Shown in pieces: positions 1-7,692 of a stretch of 23,320 bases of DNA. The notes under the pieces were generated by a model that saw nothing but the letters and a program-made list of their open reading frames with translations, did no database searches and had not been told where the DNA came from. Position 1 is the first letter of the stretch; every line of letters starts with the position of its first letter. The stretch spans positions 1-23,320 of the forward strand of contig CABPZV010000013.1 in assembly GCA_902462015.1 (NCBI GenBank), in the 5' to 3' direction. Made by a program: the position numbers and the translations under genes. The DNA is from an uncultured Eubacteriales bacterium (GTDB taxonomy: Bacteria; Bacillota; Clostridia; Oscillospirales; CAG-272).

Positions 1-46
1 AGCTGAGTGTAATTCCTGACTTTGCGTGCTCACATTTGCAAGCGTG

Positions 47-127
47 TTACTTCAGCTCCACAGGGAGCCACACCTCGTAGTATTTATTTTCTTTTCGCAG
101 GTCATAGTCATTTAATATAGTGAGGTT
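47..127 (-). pseudogene. C-terminal remnant of a GyrI-like effector-binding domain
   Basis: A short open stretch between an upstream in-frame TGA (128-130) and a TAA (47-49) encodes about 26 residues ending in a motif of the form YYEVWLPVELK. An aromatic/acidic strand followed by VWxPV at the extreme C terminus is how GyrI-like (AraC effector-binding) domains usually end, and the neighbouring MerR protein ends similarly (LLMPVK). There is no start codon or ribosome binding site, so if real it is a leftover tail of a lost paralogue. The match is short; chance similarity is possible. Confidence 0.33.
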
Positions 128-142
128 TCATCAAAAATCAAG

Positions 143-1132
143 TTAATTGATAAGTTTTACTGGCATTAACAAATCAAGCTGCATTTCATGGTCGTTTTCG
201 CCCCAAAACCAATAATTGAGATGCTCCTCCAGCCATCCGCAAACACCTTCAACAGTATTCCACCGGAAATCAAGCGTTTTACTATCAGACACCCATTCGT
301 GAAGAGGTAACCAACCTTCATCCCACGCACCCATCGGAATCATATAGGCTGCATAAATACCGCCGTTCAAATGCTTCTTTACAAGTGGTGCCGGCACATC
401 CATATCATCCGGAATGGAAATCCATCTCTCATAACCGTGGGCAGGATCATTGTCAGGAAGTCCATCAGGATTGTTAAAACCAAAACATCGTGCAGAAGGG
501 TAAATAGCTTTTAGATTCATGTCTTTTATGAATCGATCAAGTATTTCAGCGGATTGTTGTTCAGAACCTTCTCCGGCTGCTATGTGAATACTTGCCACTG
601 TCATGGGAGGAAGATATACAATTCGTACATCCCGATCAGTGAGTTTGTTTAACTTTTTATTTGCCTCTTGCAACTCTTCGATTGTTATTGTCTCTTTTAG
701 AGACGGCCGCTGAATCAAAAGACCATCCACTGCCTCAATCAAAGTTGTGTCATCCAACAAATTAAGTTTGATTTCCGAACCACTTTGGGCAATGTTATCA
801 TTTAATCTTGAAACAAACTCATTAATAATATCACGAATAGTTGACAAAGCAGCGATTTCGGTATCCACATTGGCAAGTGCCTGGTAGAAAGTGTTAATGA
901 TGTCAGTCACATTTTCGCATTTGAGGATAACCGCAATTTGTTTAAGCGAAATACGAAGCTTACGGAGTATAATAATTTGCTCGATCCTGCGGACAGTATC
1001 CTCTGTATAGACACGATAAGCATAATTATCCGTTCTTTCACTTTTGATAAGCCCTATTTGCTCATAATATCGCAACATCCTTGTGGTTATATTAAGGGAT
1101 TTCGTGACTTGACTAATAGTTTTGAGTTCCAT
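143..1132 (-). CDS. MerR family transcriptional regulator with C-terminal effector-binding domain
   Basis: A 329-residue one-component regulator. Residues 1-70 form the MerR winged HTH (TRMLRYYEQIGLI recognition segment, then a wing with Y-R-V-Y). Residues about 75-125 are helical, as expected for the dimerisation coiled coil. Residues about 155-329 resemble the GyrI-like small-molecule-binding domain, including a GGIYAAY strand and a C-terminal LLMPVK strand. MerR proteins of this layout bind a spacer between -35 and -10 and distort it when ligand is bound, usually switching on a drug exporter. The start is ATG at 1132 with AAAGGA about 10 bases upstream. Its own promoter has the long 19-bp spacer typical of MerR targets, which suggests autoregulation. 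No target gene is adjacent, so the ligand and regulon are unknown. Confidence 0.88.
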   Translation of the reverse strand: MELKTISQVTKSLNITTRMLRYYEQIGLIKSERTDNYAYRVYTEDTVRRIEQIIILRKLRISLKQIAVILKCENVTDIINTFYQALANVDTEIAALSTIRDIINEFVSRLNDNIAQSGSEIKLNLLDDTTLIEAVDGLLIQRPSLKETITIEELQEANKKLNKLTDRDVRIVYLPPMTVASIHIAAGEGSEQQSAEILDRFIKDMNLKAIYPSARCFGFNNPDGLPDNDPAHGYERWISIPDDMDVPAPLVKKHLNGGIYAAYMIPMGAWDEGWLPLHEWVSDSKTLDFRWNTVEGVCGWLEEHLNYWFWGENDHEMQLDLLMPVKLIN

Positions 1133-1162
1133 ATTGCTCTATTCCTTTCTCAGTTTTGTACC

Positions 1163-1193
1163 ATTATAAACTACGACATCGTGTCAAAGTCAA
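1163..1193 (-). promoter_or_regulatory. MerR-type promoter with 19-bp spacer and spacer dyad
   Basis: On the minus strand TTGACT (1188-1193) and TATAAT (1163-1168) are separated by 19 bp instead of 17. The spacer carries the small dyad GACA-cga-TGTC. Over-long spacers with a central dyad are the known hallmark of MerR-activated promoters. It reads into the MerR gene starting at 1132, so autoregulation is the simplest inference. Confidence 0.6.
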
Positions 1194-1280
1194 GGGATGA
1201 TCAGGAAAATGCAAAACAACATTTTACATCACACGCTCGCTTTATTACAAACAAAACACCGCAATTGAACGACGCGTTTA

Positions 1281-1305
1281 GAGGTGTATTCTCAAGATAC
1301 ACCTC
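1281..1305. repeat. Perfect 9-bp inverted repeat
   Basis: GAGGTGTAT and ATACACCTC flank a 7-base loop in the gap between the MerR gene and the decayed gene that ends near 1356. There is no T-run on either side, so it is not a convincing intrinsic terminator. It could be an old operator, a transcript-stabilising hairpin or a trace of a lost element. Confidence 0.4.
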
Positions 1306-1355
1306 GGCATGCCAATAACCCACGGGATAAGGGATAGTGACTCCGTAACTCAGAA

Positions 1356-2137
1356 TCATGTCGCGTATGGTAATATATCTTTGCCGTTTGTTGCAAGCAC
1401 ACAAACAAAGTTCTGATACATGCTCCAGTCTTCGAATTCTTCCGGCTTCATATTTTCGAAGATACCGCCATCTATGTCATCTGCCCACTTGTGGAATGCT
1501 GCCGTACCGAACAAAATCGTTCATTATTTGTGGTTAGCAACCCGGGCAATGCGATTATTGCATCCTTATAGATTTTCGCGAGCTGGATATTCTCCTTTTT
1601 CTCGCCAACAAAGATCCAGCCGCCCACATCAGGGTTGTTGCCCTCCATTGCTTTATCTTATGATATACGCTGCGGCTCATCGTTATCGCCGAAAATGAAC
1701 AGAAGCGTTTTTCCGTTTTCTTCGTATCCCACGAAAACTCCACAAGGAGGCCCATCAATCCCAAGTGTAATTACCGGAACTCCTTTGTCAATATAGCCAA
1801 TCAAAGTGTGCAAATTCATTTCTTTGTTTTTGCACAAATCACGACTGAACACAAATGTTGCGAAATACCCACAATTGACGAAAATATCTTCGAAAAATTT
1901 TCCGTCACCGTTGAATTGGTAATACGAATCAATACCATCTCCGAAAAAGCCGAATTTGTAGTGCTGTACAAAACAATCTCCTGTCAATCCGGCAAAAAAC
2001 GAATAGTCATAATCCGTTTCTCCAAGGCTCTCCATTACATAAGCCGCACAACCGTTGAACCAATAGTTTTCGCCGTGCTCGCTTGTTATGAGGCGGTGAA
2101 TGATCGGTATCATATTGTTACTCTGCTTTATAAACAT
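1356..2137 (-). pseudogene. Decayed BtrH/C39-like protein gene (nonsense plus frameshift, C-terminus lost)
   Basis: The reading frame opens at ATG 2137 with AGGAG 6 bases upstream and runs to an in-frame TAA at 1658-1660. The same frame continues sensibly beyond the stop (GGWIFVGEKKENIQLAKIYKDA and more) until about 1530. There coding sense jumps frame and continues as FGTAAFHKWADDIDGG...NFVCVLATNG, ending at 1356. The N-terminal part has an FNGCAAYVME segment with a central cysteine and a later GVPVITLGIDG segment, resembling the papain-like fold of BtrH N-terminal or peptidase C39-like proteins. The family call is from memory of the pattern and is uncertain. The gene lies directly after the decayed MerR gene, overlapping its stop region through the ribosome binding site, so the two probably formed one operon. 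It should be read as a dead gene. Confidence 0.7.
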
Positions 2138-2146
2138 AGCTAACTC

Positions 2147-3742
2147 CTATTTCTTCAACTTTGATTCGGGGATGAATTTCAACTGTGACACCTTGATTTT
2201 TCTGATATATTTCTTCCCTTGACCATCACCGCCGACGATAATCGGCTTTGCGTCGGTGGAGTTCAAATCAAGTTACATATATGGGAAATTGGTGCCGCAA
2301 TAACGAAGCTCATTGTTGACAATAACCGCAAAATGCGTTGCGCCGACAATTCACGAAACCGTATTATATTTGTCACGATTGATTCTGCCCCGCCCCGGGA
2401 AATTGTACTTGTCATGAAAAATCGGCTGACTAAAACTGATTGCTTCGTTCGTTAGCATGTATGAACGCTGTCCGGTATTCACACCGAAAGGATACGACAG
2501 TTCGATCCCGTGATAGAACCGCATACTACCCTCGGTATCACCATAACCGTAACCCATACTTTCAAAATCGACACGGTACTCAATATCTACACGGTATGAT
2601 AACTTGACCTCAATCCCGGTTGAAAGAACTCTGGTAGAGATCCATCCGGTGTATTCAACTTCACCGCTGTCAAGCAATCGGTAATGAGGGTTGTTTATCG
2701 GTATCAACCTGTCAAGAGAAACATCCCGTGACCACAATACCGGATTCATGGCTTCATTTTCTTCAACTGTGATCGAATCCGGAGATATCTCTATAGGCTT
2801 TTCAAATAATGCAGGATTCGCAAGCCGCTTTTTTACAGGGGCAAGCAATAAGACAAGCTCACGCTTTTCATCGGGAGAAATCAGATTTTCGAGAAGCGCC
2901 GGACGCTGCAGATGTCCTTCTGTTGTATAGTCGATTTCGTAAAACTTGTTATCGTCGAAACTACTGACAAGAGAACGGAAACAGTTCCCCAAATCCTCAT
3001 CAACATAGACATTAATTGCCGCGTAAAGTCCGCCTTCAAAGAAAATGTCAAGATAATCACTGGAATTCTCAAAACCTACAGGGATATGGAACATTACCGC
3101 ATCACCGTGTTCGCTTTGATACTCAAACTGTTCATGTAATCCGGGCTTGCCCGTTTCGATATTTTGGGACAGCACATACTGCTAAAAACCGTCAACATCA
3201 CTTGTACAAGGGCTGCTTTTTAGAAAGGATGTCAGCATCCGCATCTCAGGAATCCGAATAATAGCAGGATCGACCGGCTTTGAAAGGCGTTCACTGATAT
3301 TTTCAAGCATTTCATAAGTAATCGGCTTTTGCCCTTCAATCAATTCAAGTTGCTTGTCCATTTCCTCATAAAGCAACGATAAAGCAGAAATATGTTTGAT
3401 GCCCTTTTCGATCATCTTCTGTATGAAGTCGTTAATAACACGTTTCAAATCAGATAACGCCGTGATCTCACTGTCTATCTCGCTGATTTTATCCACAAAA
3501 GCCTGTGTGATAGCTGACATTTCACAGCTTTCGTAAATTCGTGCAATTTCCTTTATGGGTATCTGCATTTTGCGAAGCACGATTATCTGTCGCAGTCGCT
3601 GCACATTCTGCTCATCATAATAACGGTACTTTTCAAACTGCGGACGTATGCTCGCAATAAGTCCGGCTTCCTCATAATACCGCAATGTCCGTGATGACAG
3701 ACCGAGTTCCGCGCTGAGATCGGTTATTTCAATCAAATGCAT
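2147..3742 (-). pseudogene. MerR family regulator with long C-terminal region, broken by three in-frame stops
   Basis: ATG at 3742 follows a strong GAGGAGG site and starts a MerR HTH (SSRTLRYYEEAGLI, residues about 1-70) with a helical linker. The frame meets TAG at 3182-3184, TGA at 2351-2353 and TAA at 2273-2275, and finally TAG at 2147-2149. All four segments lie in the same frame without an indel and each reads as protein-like sequence. The second segment carries an effector-binding region (EGGLYAAINVYVDED). The third (GATHFAVIVNNELRYCG) and fourth (STDAKPIIVGGDGQGKKYI) look like one continuing beta-rich domain. The intact ancestor would be about 531 residues, longer than usual MerR proteins. 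The 186-residue first segment could still make a DNA-binding protein. Three different stop codons argue against codon reassignment. A 22-bp operator-like dyad upstream is preserved. Confidence 0.75.
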
Positions 3743-3765
3743 AACTAATCCTCCTCTGCACAGAC

Positions 3766-3796
3766 AGTATACCTCTTGACGTTACGGAAGGTCAAG
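3766..3796 (-). promoter_or_regulatory. Promoter with MerR-like operator upstream of the decayed MerR gene
   Basis: On the minus strand TTGACC (3790-3795) and TATACT (3766-3771) are 18 bp apart. A dyad with perfect 6-bp arms, CTTGAC and GTCAAG, spans 3775-3796 and overlaps the -35 and spacer. This arrangement matches MerR operators. It points at the MerR gene starting at 3742. Confidence 0.6.
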
Positions 3797-3853
3797 CGGG
3801 GATGCAAAAATAATACAATTTCCAGTTTTACGTCAAGGGTATCACGTTACCCC

Positions 3854-4837
3854 TTATTTATGTTGTTCCTTGCTGCAATATCTCGTGTAACTCGTAAACT
3901 TCAAATTCACACCAAGCGAACGAGCCAGATCAGCAATAGTGCTTTCATCATCATCGGTATACCAACACCAACTAATCACACTATCAATTTTACTGAAACC
4001 GGCAAGCACCGTATCCTCATACAGATCTTCAAACACATCGGGGCGTTTTTCGATTAAAACTCTTTGCGCTTCTTCGGGAAGATCCGCAAGAGTTTCTTTG
4101 TTTACAAAACCCGTTGAGGTTATGAGTTTACCACCCGGTTTCAAAACTCTGAACGCTTCTTTTAACGCTTTCGCTTTTATGCCTTCACAATTACCTATAC
4201 CACCGCCATCTGAAATGATGTCAATACTGTTATCCTTGAATGGCATATCGCAAAAATTGAAAGCGGCATAATAGATGTTAGGCGAATCAAGCGACTTGTC
4301 CAAAAAGGATTTCCATTCTCGGACAACCGTCGGAGAAAGATCGCTTATTATAATTGTTGCGTCAGGATTCTCTTTGAGGATATATGGCATATACCCGCCA
4401 CCGGGACCTGCACCGATTTCAAGAATTATCCCATCGCAAGAAGCAATTTGCTTTCCAACTCTGTCCATATGGGCATTGTCTGCTCTGGAGCATTCCCAAT
4501 TACGCTTTATCCATTTGCTGTTTTGTATTTCATTCGCCCATTCGATATTGTAATCGCGTTCTTGCTCCGGTACAAAGTAGGCTATTCCGGAACGCCCGGT
4601 TTCTTTGCCGGTTAGATCACATAGCAAGTCAACATCTTCAAGCATCTCGTTAATTGTAACCTTGTACAGATGAGACAGTTCCAACAGTATATCAATGTCC
4701 GGGACTGCATTTCCGCACTCCCACTTTGAGACAGCCTGCGATGTAACACCGAGCCTTTCAGCTAAATCTGTTTGGGATAGACCTGATTTACGTCTGAGCA
4801 CGGACATTCTTTTTCCGAAATGAATTTTATTCACCAT
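3854..4837 (-). CDS. Xre-type HTH regulator fused to a class I SAM methyltransferase
   Basis: A 327-residue two-domain protein. Residues about 8-64 are a Cro/C1-type HTH (SGLSQTDLAERLGVTSQAVSKWE, split here at the usual turn). After a linker of about 60 residues, residues about 130-300 form a Rossmann-like methyltransferase: motif I LEIGAGPGGG at 139-148, an acidic residue at D166 at the end of strand 2, DMPFKDNSIDII at 197-208, and LKPGGKLI at 232-239. The start ATG 4837 follows GAGGTG. Such HTH-methyltransferase fusions occur in Firmicutes, but their substrates are not known. The protein might act as a regulator whose methyltransferase domain senses SAM, or as a self-regulated small-molecule methylase. 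It is the third gene after the GNAT and phospholipase-like genes, but has its own -10 element. Confidence 0.82.
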   Translation of the reverse strand: MVNKIHFGKRMSVLRRKSGLSQTDLAERLGVTSQAVSKWECGNAVPDIDILLELSHLYKVTINEMLEDVDLLCDLTGKETGRSGIAYFVPEQERDYNIEWANEIQNSKWIKRNWECSRADNAHMDRVGKQIASCDGIILEIGAGPGGGYMPYILKENPDATIIISDLSPTVVREWKSFLDKSLDSPNIYYAAFNFCDMPFKDNSIDIISDGGGIGNCEGIKAKALKEAFRVLKPGGKLITSTGFVNKETLADLPEEAQRVLIEKRPDVFEDLYEDTVLAGFSKIDSVISWCWYTDDDESTIADLARSLGVNLKFTSYTRYCSKEQHK

Positions 4838-4867
4838 AAACTACACCTCTTTCTTCTTGGTGCTTAT

Positions 4868-4889
4868 ATTATACCGCACTTCTCAGAAG
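4868..4889 (-). promoter_or_regulatory. Probable promoter -10 with adjacent palindrome before the HTH-methyltransferase
   Basis: TATAAT on the minus strand at 4868-4873 lies 30 bases before the start codon. The spacer region contains the palindrome CTTCT-c-AGAAG (4879-4889). No good -35 box is visible, which fits either an activator-dependent promoter or repression through the palindrome by the encoded HTH protein. Both readings are inference. Confidence 0.45.
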
Positions 4890-4951
4890 CATTGGAAGCG
4901 ACAGGATGTTTCACAGATCCAGCTATCTACAACTGCTGGTTGGAATACAAA

Positions 4952-5716
4952 TCAGTAGTTCGGAAAATCTATCAAATAGGAGTCACCACAAGTTCTAAAT
5001 TGCAAGTGTTTGTCAACAAATTGATTCACCACAAGATGTATCGTATCTTCGACAAACTCAGCGTACTCGTCCCTTGACATTGATATAAACCTATTCATGG
5101 ATTCATCCAGTTCGGGCAAATAACCCATAACACCGATTTTGCGAACAACACATCCTTTGGGTAGATAATCAATATAGTCGGGGAATGTCTTCAAAGGAAG
5201 AATCTCGGTGAGATAGCCAGAGTTCGGATGTTCATAAAGGTACTCTGCTTCCATTGCGTAGATCTCGCGCATCCGTTCTTGTTTTGGAATCAGTTTCTTT
5301 ACGGAGTCCCAGGTTTCATCCATGTCGGCACTGGAAATACGCAATCCTTCGTCTGCCTTAATGCGCTTCCATATGGCTTTTACGCGTTCATCATCCCGGA
5401 TCATAGCATGAAATGCCGCATCGGTAATCAAATGGGAATAGTAGCCCAGCAGAAACGCATATTCTTCTGAGGATTTGATATTATCTTTGCGTTTCAGGAT
5501 ATATTCATCACAGAAAGCATCACAATCCGATGCTTTCTTTATCTCACTTTGCATCCAATGTGTTACTTCTCTGGATGGCGTAAATGCTGTCCAATCTTCA
5601 TTTTCTACGTTACAATCCGGAGCGATATTGCCAACGCAAAATCCGCGTCTATCCAAACTCGGAAAGCATTTAAGAACCCCATCCGCAATCATTAAATGCG
5701 TAATCCAAGTAGCCAT
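4952..5716 (-). CDS. Zinc-dependent phospholipase C-like protein
   Basis: A 254-residue protein matching the zinc-dependent phospholipase C/S1-P1-nuclease-like family seen in clostridia. Likely metal ligands are spread as in the family: H7 in the WITHLMIA start, D34 in GNIAPD, H53 in VTHW, and H95, D99 and H103 in GYYSHLITDAAFH. There is no signal peptide, unlike secreted alpha-toxin-type enzymes, so it probably acts in the cytoplasm and its true substrate is unknown. The ATG at 5716 follows AGAGGT and lies 4 bases after the stop of the acetyltransferase gene, so the two are co-transcribed. The C-terminal 80 residues are helical and do not carry recognisable motifs. Confidence 0.75.
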   Translation of the reverse strand: MATWITHLMIADGVLKCFPSLDRRGFCVGNIAPDCNVENEDWTAFTPSREVTHWMQSEIKKASDCDAFCDEYILKRKDNIKSSEEYAFLLGYYSHLITDAAFHAMIRDDERVKAIWKRIKADEGLRISSADMDETWDSVKKLIPKQERMREIYAMEAEYLYEHPNSGYLTEILPLKTFPDYIDYLPKGCVVRKIGVMGYLPELDESMNRFISMSRDEYAEFVEDTIHLVVNQFVDKHLQFRTCGDSYLIDFPNY

Positions 5717-5720
5717 CTAT

Positions 5721-6347
5721 TTACCTCTTTCTTAAAATGTGCCAAACATCAGTGCCGATAAATCCGCATTTGCGATACAACTTTTCTGGGTTTGTAGGAT
5801 TATTGCATTTACCGGATACCGTAGCGAATTTAGCGTTGTCTTTCAATCGCCATAGCAACTCCAAAACAACATATCTGCCTAATCCACAGCCGCGGTATTT
5901 TTCCGATACTTGAATCCATTCCAATACGCCCTCGCCAATCTCTTTATCCAGTTCGGCAATTCCTGTGGCAACGACCTTGTCGGTTTCATTGTCCTTAACT
6001 GCCAACCATAATGCAGAATCATATACAGAGAGAGTTGTATAGTCTTGCAAATCGGATTCTGTTACACCGATACTTCTATAGCAACTGTTGATATGTGCTG
6101 CAAATTCGTTTAGAGTGGCTTTATAAAATGAATATCCTCGCGGCAGCACCTGTGCAGATAGTTTTTGAAGATTGTGAATTAAGCGAAAATAAGGTTCGTC
6201 AATGTAATTCTGATATTTTGATTTACTGAAATTGTCCTGATGTACTATGCTCATACCTTCGGGTATGGTTATGGATTTTGCCTTCCAATATGGGATAGAT
6301 GCAATTTTACACGGACTCATTAGGTATTCGTTTTTGTTAATCGTCAT
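5721..6347 (-). CDS. GNAT family N-acetyltransferase
   Basis: A GNAT acetyltransferase of about 208 residues from the preferred start. The acetyl-CoA pyrophosphate loop reads RGCGLGR (residues 152-158), preceded by a beta strand EWIQVS and followed by a long helix. The C-terminal NPEKLYRKCGF segment is the usual last GNAT helix and strand. The first 90 residues are an extra N-terminal part with no motif I recognise. Substrate is unknown. I chose ATG 6347 over the upstream TTG (6359) and GTG because a GGTGG site lies 6-7 bases before it. It is the first gene of a short operon with the phospholipase-like gene. Confidence 0.8.
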   Translation of the reverse strand: MTINKNEYLMSPCKIASIPYWKAKSITIPEGMSIVHQDNFSKSKYQNYIDEPYFRLIHNLQKLSAQVLPRGYSFYKATLNEFAAHINSCYRSIGVTESDLQDYTTLSVYDSALWLAVKDNETDKVVATGIAELDKEIGEGVLEWIQVSEKYRGCGLGRYVVLELLWRLKDNAKFATVSGKCNNPTNPEKLYRKCGFIGTDVWHILRKR

Positions 6348-6411
6348 TTTTTCCACCAATATCTTTTTAATGTTTTTATCGTAACAATAAGAAATAATTG
6401 TTTACATTATG

Positions 6412-6690
6412 TTATTTACATACATAGCACAGTTTACTGATTCGATAGGTACTGTCTGTAATCCGTGTTGTCTTATCCCAACGGTCAGATAATGGGAAAT
6501 ATACTCCGTCCTTTGCTGCAGCACCCATATTCCAGGTTCCGCCAACCTGCTGATTGGCCTTTAGCCAGTTGTAAGCAAAAGATAGCTTATCTTTCCCAGA
6601 CTCATATCGAGCGAGAAGCTCTATTGCTGCCAGATAACGGCTTGCCTTTTTGCTCCGGAACTCATCCGGAACATCATCCAGACGGCTGCA
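6412..6690 (-). pseudogene. C-terminal remnant of an unrecognised protein, fused by deletion to a DUF1848 fragment
   Basis: About 90 residues read SRLDDVPDEFRSKKASRYL and on to a tail containing NWLKANQQVGGTWNMG, KDGVYFPLSDRW and STYRISKL. It has the look of the end of a larger enzyme with helical, aromatic-rich repeats, possibly prenyltransferase-like, but I cannot name the family firmly. There is no start of its own: the coding sense begins at about 6690, exactly where the DUF1848 fragment loses sense in another frame. The six-residue extension upstream to a GTG/ATG is out of character. It is most likely the 3' end of a gene whose 5' part was deleted. Confidence 0.6.
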
Positions 6691-6875
6691 TGGGAGTTGA
6701 ACTCTTTGTCCAGAAAACAACACCATCTACCACGTCAGGAGATAATGATACCTCGCTGATCAAATGAGGGTTCATAGGATTGCGCACATAGACATAACCG
6801 TCTTTGAGTCTATTGAAAAACCCACTCCGAGTAATAGGACGGAATGTCTGTCCTACGACTTATGCTGACTATCAT
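6674..6875 (-). pseudogene. N-terminal fragment of a DUF1848 protein, frameshifted and truncated
   Basis: ATG at 6875 follows GGAGGTG and opens with ISRRTDIPSYYSEW, the start typical of DUF1848 proteins (cysteine-rich, radical-SAM-like proteins of unknown function). One extra G at about 6821-6823 shifts the frame. Removing it restores WFFNRLKDGYVYVRNPMNP and then SLSPDVVDGVVFWTK, again the family pattern. Sense ends at about 6690 and the frame stops at 6674-6676. About 55-60 residues remain of a protein that is usually near 300 residues long, so it is dead. The next sense downstream belongs to a different gene remnant. Confidence 0.8.
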
Positions 6876-6912
6876 TATCTCACCTCCATTTTAAAAAATA
6901 TACTCCTATATA

Positions 6913-7689
6913 TCATGAACCTGTAGATTTGTATTTTCTCAAACCGAATTTGAAGAAATAATAGCATGGAATCATGAACACAAAACCAATCAGTGGAAGG
7001 AATATCAACCCGGTATTATTGGATCTTCCAATGAGGTAAAGGAAAGGATAATACTGAAACAGTGCAATCGGAATCACATAGGTAAAGAACTTCAGTATCC
7101 CTTCTCCGTAAATGGATAGAGGATACTTTCCAAATTCACGACTGCCATCCGTAAAGATATTCATAAACTCCAAACCTTCAATTGTAAAAAAGCTAATCCC
7201 CGCATACAGGACAAACAATGATGCGAATACAGCCATCCCGCCAATCAGCATCAGAATGACGGTCATAACCTTATCAAATGTCCATATGATTTCACTTGTC
7301 AAAATAACATATGCAAGCATCAAAATAGATTGAAGCAATCTACCGACACGAGAAAAATCTATATTAGAGGTTAGCACCTGAAATATTTCATTTCGCGGTC
7401 TAACCAGAATTCTATCCAAGTTTCCGCTTTGAATCAGTCTGGGAAATACATCAAAGCCTCGGACGAAACATTCAGTAATAGAAAATGCCATCAGCATTAT
7501 CGAAAAACATATCAAGATTTCTGAAAAGGTAAATCCATTGACTGAATGAAAACGGGAGAACATAAAATATACACCGAGAAATGCTGTTAATGAAACCAGA
7601 AACTGGCCAAGTGCGGTCATGATAAACGACGCCTTATATTGCATCTGAGATTTCAGTAGCATGCCAACATATTTGAAATACAGTTTCAT
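6913..7689 (-). CDS. ABC-2 type exporter permease (DUF990-like), second membrane subunit
   Basis: A 258-residue integral membrane protein with about six hydrophobic segments, starting with MKLYFKYVGMLLKSQMQYKASFIM, which is the usual start of the ABC2_membrane_6/DUF990 family. A conserved-looking cytoplasmic loop reads SGNLDRILVRPRN (residues about 90-102), matching the loop of its partner (SGNIAYELCRPCD). The ATG at 7689 follows AAGGAGG and lies 3 bases after the partner's stop codon, which is itself inside that Shine-Dalgarno site, so translation is coupled. With the ATPase and other permease it should form an exporter. Substrate is unknown; relatives include proposed viologen or drug exporters. 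Confidence 0.85.
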   Translation of the reverse strand: MKLYFKYVGMLLKSQMQYKASFIMTALGQFLVSLTAFLGVYFMFSRFHSVNGFTFSEILICFSIMLMAFSITECFVRGFDVFPRLIQSGNLDRILVRPRNEIFQVLTSNIDFSRVGRLLQSILMLAYVILTSEIIWTFDKVMTVILMLIGGMAVFASLFVLYAGISFFTIEGLEFMNIFTDGSREFGKYPLSIYGEGILKFFTYVIPIALFQYYPFLYLIGRSNNTGLIFLPLIGFVFMIPCYYFFKFGLRKYKSTGS

Positions 7690-7692
7690 CGC

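Noticed and set aside
1201..1404. A 67-codon minus-strand frame between the MerR gene and the decayed BtrH-like gene
   Set aside because: No ribosome binding site, overlaps the coding sense of the pseudogene in another frame, and the peptide resembles nothing I know.
2147..3742. Stop-codon reassignment or programmed readthrough in the MerR gene
   Set aside because: Three different stop codons are involved, and neighbouring intact genes end normally at TAA and TGA codons, so pseudogenisation is simpler.
3939..4553. Plus-strand frames opposite the HTH-methyltransferase gene
   Set aside because: They are mirror frames of a gene with clear motifs on the minus strand; no promoters or ribosome binding sites precede them. 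The same holds for other plus-strand frames across the window.
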